From the NCBI GenBank assembly GCA_036392615.1, contig DASVXQ010000058.1:7748-71747 (forward strand): 64,000 nucleotides of DNA, read 5' to 3'. A program made the translations under genes and the position numbers. The notes under the pieces were generated by a model that saw only the letters and a program-made list of their open reading frames with translations, was not told where the DNA came from and ran no database searches. Each line of letters begins with the position of its first letter. Position 1 is the stretch's first letter. This document shows, in pieces, positions 59,301 through 64,000 of the stretch. Origin of the DNA: DASVXQ01 sp036392615 (GTDB lineage: Bacteria; Actinomycetota; CALGFH01).

Positions 59301-59465
59301 GAGGGCGCCGCCTCGGAGGCGTTCGACCCGAGCCCGCACGCCGACTGCCGCTTCTGCGCCTTCAAGGTCATCTGCCCCATGTGGCCCCAGGGAGAGGACC
59401 TGCTCGCCCCGGTGCAGCCTCCGGCAACCGAACCCGTGCCGGTCGCGCCGGAGGCACGGCCGTGA
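56349..59465 (+). CDS. adnA: AdnA-like helicase-nuclease subunit
   Basis: 1038 residues. UvrD-type motor: P-loop GGPGSGKTALLE (~58-69), motif II VLVDEAQELDPAQFRLLEL, LSLHAAKGQEFDLVVVSGC (motif V region), FTLAASRARDRVV (VI). The C-terminal PD-(D/E)XK nuclease has RIDRVDRAEGGIVLLDYKT (~906) and an iron-sulfur staple (CRFCAFKVICP with an upstream DCHLRYFY Cys). AdnA-AdnB resect double-strand ends in mycobacteria in place of RecBCD. The last 4 bp overlap adnB (GTGA). Confidence 0.9.
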   Translation: MTNGLGGLTAPQHAQPDRGGDPAGAARANGSPATAALPDGSPAAIAASLPPGNVVALGGPGSGKTALLEAAMYELAAGPGGAALFVTSSRQAAVASTARLLAHVERAAGGALSCVTWHAFARGLVTSHADLLPYRGEPRPLSGPEQWSLVRELLLQDPPMVRWGDLDSLVQTRAFTDELAEFVLACERRLIDPAELAERAVSQNRPAWRPAADFLAGYLGHLALADLVDQAGMVVQAGDLLEDHAELRADTVAQVRTVLVDEAQELDPAQFRLLELLADGGARVIMAGDPAGTTEAHRGAPPGSLVERSARLGARMVLLEHSRRLGGRGLDAVRRLQAAGPHPAAPLRGGGVTSVDAAHFPGPAEEADAIARLLRSAHHRDGLPYSRMAVLLPGPRQLTGPVRRALERRGVPYRLGAGDRQLLHEPIVRHVLDLFRLALEPSRVDELLPPLLTSPLGGLDARELRALRRAAVLADRSLAEHVEATGEELGVEEGIADRVAALRGLLEQATRWAAELEADRCFWELWCAAPVFSELVARAERHPEDAGVARQLDALTSLSRALGLFVDGRPTATMRSYLDVVERADFASDPWLPASLARSDAVALLSLHAAKGQEFDLVVVSGCMEGSLPRTAWPEGVFEAWRLDGDLDPVARARAILESERRRFTLAASRARDRVVFTSSRSEGRGEPSRFIAELGLDPSAESVAGDPAPLGVLEAAGALRRIAGDQSRPAAERLAAVTTLAAMQGVDPSTWWWRRDWTVDPEPITAEGRLRTSYSRIRAYEDCHLRYFYSSVAGLDDRSSYQMAFGKLMHTIFELAAKGEIAGEPAALKAAYRERFDPAWFPSRAIAHQYWRDGMAMLELWHNSEAKQARQALRFEVAFEMEVAGHLLRGRIDRVDRAEGGIVLLDYKTARHPATEEEARRDLQLAIYYLAALRDPELAELGAPVEMQLVYPAQPRMGRFTRVSQRPEPDHPRLVERRLTPLLEGAASEAFDPSPHADCRFCAFKVICPMWPQGEDLLAPVQPPATEPVPVAPEARP

Positions 59466-62400
59466 GCGCCGGGACCGCCGCGCCGGTCGCCACCGCGACC
59501 GCCAGCATCCGCAGGGCGCTGAAGGACCGTGAGCCGACCTCGGAGCAGTGGGCGGCGATCACGGCGCCGCTCGGCCCGGTCCACGTGGTCGCCGGCGCCG
59601 GCTCCGGCAAGACCGCCGTGATGGCCGCGCGGATCGTCTACCTGATCGAGCAGGTCAGGGTGCCGCCGTCGGCGATCCTAGCGCTGACCTTCACCAACAA
59701 GGCCGCCACCGAGCTGGAGGAGCGCGTCCGCGACGCCCTGGCGGTCGGAGGGGTCGTTCCCGCGGGCCAGGCGCCGCCGGCGGGACCGACCGGGGCCGCG
59801 GCCACCGGCGCCGGGGAAGAGGACGGGCTCCTGCCAGCCGGCAGTCCGCCCGCGGACCAGGTGGCGGTGCACACCTACCACGCGTTCGCGGCGGACCTCG
59901 TCAAGGTGCACGGCGTGCGGGTCGGCGTGGAGCCGGACGCGGACCTGCTGAGCGAGGCGCAGCAGTACCAGATCCTGCTGGGGCTGCTGGACGGCGAGCG
60001 CTTCGAGCACCTGCACGTCCGCACGGCGGGAGCGATCATCCGCAAGACGCTGGAGCTGGCCGCCGCCTGCGCCGACCACCTCGTCGAGCCGTCGGTCGTC
60101 GCCGAGCACGCCCGGCGGCTGCAGGCGGCCGCGGACGCCGGCGAGCGCATGCCCGACTGGCAGGTGCAGGCCGCCAGGGAGCGGGTCGAGCTGACCCGGC
60201 TGGTCCAGCGCTACACCGAGGAGAAGCGCCGCCGCAGCCGGATCGACTTCGGCGACCAGGTCGCCCGGGCCTTCGAGCTGGTCGACCGCTACGACGACCT
60301 CGCCGCCGAGCTGCGCACCCGCTACCCGCACGTGCTGCTCGACGAGTACCAGGACACCAACATCGCACAGCGCCGGCTGATCCAGGTGCTCTGCCCGCCG
60401 GGCTCCTCGATCATGGCGGTCGGCGACGCCCGCCAGGCGATCTACGCCTTCCGCGGCGCGACCATGTACAACCTGCTGTCCTTCGGGGAGCACTTCAAGC
60501 CCCCGGGCACCCGGACCCCGGCGCCGCTGCCGCTGTCGACCAACTTCCGCTCGGGCAGGCGGATCCTCGCGCTGGCCAACTCGGCGATCGACGCCATCCC
60601 GGAGGAGCGGCGCGGCGGCAACCCGCTGGTCGCCCAGGCGGGCGCCGGCGAGGGCGAGGTCCGCGCGGCGCTGCTCTCCGATCAGCTGGTCGAGGCCGAC
60701 TTCGTCGCCGGACAGCTCACCGCCGCGCACGAGCGTGGCCTCGACGACGGCAGCTACCCGGACTGGCGCGACATGGCGGTGCTGGTCCGCTCCAAGCGAC
60801 TGCTCGGCCCGCTGCGCGAGGCGCTGGAGCGGCGCGACGTGCCGGTCGAGGTCGTTGGCCTGTCGGGGTTGCTGGAGACGCCCGAGATCGTCGACCTCAT
60901 CTCGGTGCTGCGGGTGATCGCCGAGCCGGGCGACAACGTGGCGCTCGCCCGGCTGCTGCTCGGACCGCGGTGGCGCATCGGCTACCGCCACCTGGTGCGG
61001 CTCGCCCGCTGGGCCTCGCGGCACAACTGGGGTCTCAAGGACGTGCTCCCCGGCGAGGATCCCGACCCCGGGGACGTGTCGTTCGCGCTGTCCGAGGCGC
61101 TGGACCACCTGGGCGAGGTCGAGGGCCTGGACGACGAGGCCAGGTCCCGCCTCGAGGCGTTCCGCATCGAGCTGCGCGGCCTGCGGCGGCGGTCGGACGC
61201 GCCGCTGCTCGACCTCGCCCAGACCGTGCTGGAGCGGACCGGCGTGTGGGCCGAGCTGGAGGCGTCGGCCGACCGGCGGGCGGTCTCGGCGCGGCAGAAC
61301 CTGGCGGCCTTCCTCGACCGGGTGGCCGCCTTCGCGCCGGTCGAGGGCAACCCGTCGCTGCCGGCCTTCCTGGCCTACCTGGACGCGGTCGAGGACGCCG
61401 CCGAGCCGGTCGAGGCGACCCAGCCGGCGCGGGCCGACTCGGTCAAGCTGATGACCGTCCACATGGCCAAGGGGCTGGAGTTCCCCGTGGTGGCGGTCGC
61501 CGGGCTGGCCGCAGGCACCACCAGGGACGGCTCCCTCAAGCACGGCATCTTCCCGGACGTGCGCGTGGTCGACCCGCGCCGCGCCCAAGGCTTCCCCTAC
61601 GAGCTGCGCGAGGACGCCGCCCACCTGCCGAAGTTCGCGGGCGACGCCAAGGCGTTCCGGGCCCAGCTCGACGAGCGCGCCATGGAGGACGAGCGCCGCC
61701 TGCTGTACGTGGCGCTGACCAGGGCCAAGCGGTTGCTGGTGCTGACCGCCGCCTGGTGGTACCGCGGCTCCGAGAAGACCCCCAAGGGGCCGAGCCCGTT
61801 CTGGCGCGAGGCGGCCGAGCATCCGGCGGTGACCGTGGTCGCCCAGGCGGCCAAGCCGGAGGCCAGCCCGCTGACCGCGGCGCTGCGCGCCAAGGTGCGC
61901 TGGCCGCAGCCGGCAAGACGGCCCGAGGAGCTGGAGGACCCGCTGCTTCCCGAGGGGGTCGGCGCGGCCGTCGAGCTGGCGCGGCGGGACCCGGACGCCG
62001 TCGTCCGGCGGCTGCCCGCCAGCGAGGTGGACGCCTACGACGCCGCGGTCGAGGCGGGGCGGCACCTGATCGACGCGTCCAACGGCGAGGCGCTCGCGCC
62101 GCCGCTGCCGCCCAGGGTGCTCTCGGTCACGCAGGTGCTGACCTATGCGCGCTGCCCGCGCGACTTCTACTGGACGGTCGTGCGGCCGTTGCCGTCGCCG
62201 CCCAGGCCGGCCGCCCGGCTCGGCTCGGTCGTCCACCGGCTGCTCGAGCGGCGGGCGCGGAGCCTGCCGGACCTGGTCGACCTCGACGGGCTCGGCGGCG
62301 ACCTGCCCGCGGGGGTCGCCGAGCCCGTCGAGGTCGCGCGGGCGAAACGCAACTTCGCCGCCACCCGCTACGCGCAGCTGCCGCCGCCGGAGGCCGAGGT

Positions 62401-62770
62401 CGGCGTGGTCCTGCGGATCGGGCCCTGGGCCGTGCGGGGGCGCATCGACGCGATCTTCCGCGGCGACGACGGGATCGAGCTGGTCGACTGGAAGACCGGG
62501 CGGCGGCCGGAGTCGAACCCGCTCGGGCTCGACCAGCTCGGCGTCTACGCCCTCGCGCTGCGCGAGCTCGGCCAGCTGCCCGGCGACCGCTGCGTCACCG
62601 CCTACTGCTACCTCGGCGGCGACGCCCCGGAGATCGACCCGTTCGACTGGGGCCCCGACGACCTCGACCGCCAGCGCGACACCCTGGAGACCGTCCTGGC
62701 CGCCCTCGACCGCGGCGAATTCGACCGCCGCTGCCGCCTCCCCACCTGCCGAACATGCCGCGGCAGTTGA
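59462..62770 (+). CDS. adnB: AdnB-like helicase-nuclease subunit
   Basis: 1102 residues from the GTG at 59462. The UvrD motor is canonical: Q motif TSEQWAAITAP, P-loop VAGAGSGKTAVMAARIVYL, Ia LTFTNKAATELEERV, II VLLDEYQDTNIAQRRLI, III VGDARQAIYAFRGA, V TVHMAKGLEFPVV, VI YVALTRAKRLLVL. The C-terminal nuclease has GRIDAIFRGDDGIELVDWKTGRR (~1006) and Cys clusters (YARCPRDFYW ... RRCRLPTCRTCRG). A ~35-residue Gly/Ala/Pro insertion follows motif Ia. It couples with AdnA in one operon for end resection. It ends 6 bp before the convergent DapA-like gene. Confidence 0.92.
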   Translation: MSAGTAAPVATATASIRRALKDREPTSEQWAAITAPLGPVHVVAGAGSGKTAVMAARIVYLIEQVRVPPSAILALTFTNKAATELEERVRDALAVGGVVPAGQAPPAGPTGAAATGAGEEDGLLPAGSPPADQVAVHTYHAFAADLVKVHGVRVGVEPDADLLSEAQQYQILLGLLDGERFEHLHVRTAGAIIRKTLELAAACADHLVEPSVVAEHARRLQAAADAGERMPDWQVQAARERVELTRLVQRYTEEKRRRSRIDFGDQVARAFELVDRYDDLAAELRTRYPHVLLDEYQDTNIAQRRLIQVLCPPGSSIMAVGDARQAIYAFRGATMYNLLSFGEHFKPPGTRTPAPLPLSTNFRSGRRILALANSAIDAIPEERRGGNPLVAQAGAGEGEVRAALLSDQLVEADFVAGQLTAAHERGLDDGSYPDWRDMAVLVRSKRLLGPLREALERRDVPVEVVGLSGLLETPEIVDLISVLRVIAEPGDNVALARLLLGPRWRIGYRHLVRLARWASRHNWGLKDVLPGEDPDPGDVSFALSEALDHLGEVEGLDDEARSRLEAFRIELRGLRRRSDAPLLDLAQTVLERTGVWAELEASADRRAVSARQNLAAFLDRVAAFAPVEGNPSLPAFLAYLDAVEDAAEPVEATQPARADSVKLMTVHMAKGLEFPVVAVAGLAAGTTRDGSLKHGIFPDVRVVDPRRAQGFPYELREDAAHLPKFAGDAKAFRAQLDERAMEDERRLLYVALTRAKRLLVLTAAWWYRGSEKTPKGPSPFWREAAEHPAVTVVAQAAKPEASPLTAALRAKVRWPQPARRPEELEDPLLPEGVGAAVELARRDPDAVVRRLPASEVDAYDAAVEAGRHLIDASNGEALAPPLPPRVLSVTQVLTYARCPRDFYWTVVRPLPSPPRPAARLGSVVHRLLERRARSLPDLVDLDGLGGDLPAGVAEPVEVARAKRNFAATRYAQLPPPEAEVGVVLRIGPWAVRGRIDAIFRGDDGIELVDWKTGRRPESNPLGLDQLGVYALALRELGQLPGDRCVTAYCYLGGDAPEIDPFDWGPDDLDRQRDTLETVLAALDRGEFDRRCRLPTCRTCRGS

Positions 62771-62776
62771 GGAGAC

Positions 62777-63550
62777 TTACCGCGCGTTGAGCCTTGTGGC
62801 GGTCGGCGTGCCGAAGCGCTTGGCGATCAGCTGCTTGAGGCCGTGGGGGAAGCTCTCGCGGGCGGCGAGGTGGGAAGGGATGAGCTGGCGCTGGGCCTGG
62901 GCGTCGCCGGAGAAGGCGGCGATGCAGAGCTCGGGCTCGGCGTTGGCCAGGGCCAGGATGGCGCCCGTGCAGCCGAGCGGGCCGGCGAGGGCGAGGATCG
63001 GGGCGGCGCCGACGTAGAGCCAGCCCTGGAAGACCTCGAGCTCGCGCAGCAGGCGCTCGGGGTCGCCGGTGGAGTCCTTGAGGCCGCGGACGGGCAGCTC
63101 GGGGAGCACCTCGACCGGCAGCCCGGGGAGCGACGCCTGCGGAAAGTGGTAGGCGAGCACCGGCAGGTCGCCGGCGGCGTCGGCGACCGCCTGGTAGTAG
63201 ACCCGCGGGTCGTGCGCTCCCGGAGGTGCCAGGGCCAGCACCGCGTCGGCGCCGTGGTCGCGGGCCTCGCGGGTGAGCGCCACCGCCTGCCGCACGGATG
63301 GCGCGCCGGTGCCTTGGACCACCGGGGTGCCGGCCGGGACGGCGGCGCGCACGGCCTCGAGCAGGGCGATCCGCTCCTCCGGCGACAGGCTGGCCGCCTC
63401 GCCGGTGGAGCCGGCCACGACGACCGCCTGGATGCCCAGCTCGACCAGGGCCCTGGCGTGGTCGCCCGTGGCCTTGGCGTCGATCTCGCCGTCGTCGTCG
63501 AAGAAGGTCGCCAGCGCGACCCCGACACCGGTGAAGATGGGCTCGTCCAC
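62777..63550 (-). CDS. DapA/N-acetylneuraminate-lyase-family aldolase
   Basis: 257 residues from a GTG at 63550. TIM-barrel motifs: GVGVALATFFDDDGEID, VVAGSTGEAASLSPEERIALLEAV (phosphate/substrate loop GSTGE), AVLALAPPGAHDP, PVLAYHFP (catalytic Tyr) and GLKDSTGDPERLL (Schiff-base Lys). Members condense or cleave pyruvate-type substrates. It is shorter than DapA (~290), so it may be a specialised aldolase. The substrate is unassigned. Confidence 0.85.
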   Translation of the reverse strand: MDEPIFTGVGVALATFFDDDGEIDAKATGDHARALVELGIQAVVVAGSTGEAASLSPEERIALLEAVRAAVPAGTPVVQGTGAPSVRQAVALTREARDHGADAVLALAPPGAHDPRVYYQAVADAAGDLPVLAYHFPQASLPGLPVEVLPELPVRGLKDSTGDPERLLRELEVFQGWLYVGAAPILALAGPLGCTGAILALANAEPELCIAAFSGDAQAQRQLIPSHLAARESFPHGLKQLIAKRFGTPTATRLNAR

Positions 63551-63663
63551 ACGTATCGCCTCGCCCTCGCATTCGGCACGCGTCCGCACGAGCGTAGCGT
63601 GGCGTCCCGCCGTGGCGCCCAGGTGGTTTGCCTGCTCGCGACCGCCTCGATAAGCTATCTCAA

Positions 63664-63681
63664 GGAAACATCTATGTTTCC
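63664..63681. promoter_or_regulatory. Perfect palindrome GGAAACAT-CT-ATGTTTCC
   Basis: Two 8-bp arms around CT. It lies 180 bp before the SufR-like ATG and 113 bp before the divergent DapA-like gene. It is the best candidate operator in this 309-bp intergenic region. Confidence 0.6.
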
Positions 63682-63859
63682 AAAGTACGTTACCGCGGGA
63701 TTCCCGTAGGGAAGCGGCGCAGCGCGGAGGGCGGCCTTGACCGGGCCACCTCCGACAGGCGGAAGGCGGAGGGACAGCCCGGCCGGGCCCACCTCCACGG
63801 AAGGACCCAAGGAGAGAACCTCCGGGGAGCAACGCGGTGGTGACCGGGGAGGACCAGCC

Positions 63860-64000
63860 ATGTCGATGGTCGAGGAGCAACGCGGCGGCACGCGGGAGCG
63901 GATTCTCGTGCTGCTGCGGCGCCACGGGCGCCTGTCCGCACCCAAGCTCGCGGACCTGCTGGAACTGACCCCAGTCGGGGTGCGCCGCCACCTCGCGCTG
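63860..64000 (+). CDS. SufR/ArsR-type regulator, C-terminus off the right edge
   Basis: 47 residues are visible (RERILVLLRRHGRLSAPKLADLLELTPVGVRRHLAL), a winged-helix N-terminus typical of SufR-like and DeoR/ArsR-type repressors (ELTPVGVRRHL is the recognition helix). SufR often precedes the suf Fe-S assembly operon, which would lie beyond base 64000. GGGGAGG lies about 9 nt before the ATG. Confidence 0.7.
   Translation, partial: MSMVEEQRGGTRERILVLLRRHGRLSAPKLADLLELTPVGVRRHLAL

Noticed and set aside
1..64000. tRNA, rRNA or tmRNA genes
   Set aside because: I looked for T-arm-like words and long conserved RNA blocks and found none that I could support.

Overview
The window is about 70% GC and reads as chromosomal DNA of an actinobacterium (Actinomycetota). 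Several lines support this: a WXG100 protein, a Scr1-type XRE regulator followed by a DUF397 protein, a BldC-like MerR-type HTH protein, a decayed maleylpyruvate-isomerase/mycothiol-type gene, a mycobacterial-style imuA'-imuB/dnaE2 mutasome with GAAC-N4-GTTC LexA boxes, AdnA-AdnB helicase-nucleases and a Pol-PE-Lig LigD with Ku. The genus cannot be fixed from sequence alone. At least six genes carry a TANNNT -10 element exactly 6 nt before the start codon, so many transcripts are probably leaderless, as is common in Actinobacteria and Deinococci.

Layout. 1-6.1 kb: a frameshifted TPR gene running off the left edge, a secreted protein of unknown function, a decayed methyltransferase, a YtxH-like protein, a GNAT acetyltransferase and a Clp-N protein. 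6.2-16.2 kb: the SOS mutagenesis module. imuA'-imuB sits behind one LexA box and dnaE2 behind a second. They are separated by a 3-kb insert holding a WXG100 gene, a decayed gene, an IS5-type transposase remnant, a small orphan gene and a LysR regulator. 16.2-24.2 kb: a TIGR01777 epimerase, a flotillin/NfeD pair, a Tam-like methyltransferase, a DUF1707/LiaF-like protein, then four DNA or nucleotide repair/processing genes (Fpg, a UdgX-like uracil-DNA glycosylase, a PHP phosphoesterase, a RecB/Cas4-like nuclease). 24.3-29.6 kb: regulators (RsbW-like kinase, BldC-like, Scr1/DUF397), two small membrane proteins and hydrolases. 29.6-38 kb: Lon, an ECF sigma/anti-sigma pair, a DEAD-box helicase, rhodanese, SnoaL-like, DUF3107-like and a beta-propeller lipoprotein. 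37.9-45 kb: RmuC, a MoxR-DUF58-VWA operon and an OmpR-type two-component system. 45-51 kb: NHEJ (LigD and Ku, divergent), a YbhN-like membrane protein and an M20 peptidase. 51.4-55.1 kb: a response regulator, histidine kinase and HtrA protease in the order of mprA-mprB-pepD. 55.6-64 kb: a nuclease lipoprotein, AdnA-AdnB, a DapA-family enzyme and the start of a SufR-like regulator at the right edge.

The main theme is DNA repair: translesion mutasome, base excision, NHEJ, end resection (AdnAB), RmuC and a RecB-like nuclease lie within 57 kb. A second theme is envelope-stress signalling (two two-component systems, ECF/anti-sigma, HtrA, LiaF-like, flotillin). I see no classical prophage, CRISPR array, tRNA or rRNA. 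The least expected items are a three-copy ~120-bp intergenic repeat family, two copies of which flank a small gene in inverted orientation; in-frame minisatellite or low-complexity expansions in both imuB and dnaE2; phased operator-like repeats upstream of bldC, htrA and the Scr1 gene; and the uniform leaderless promoter signature.
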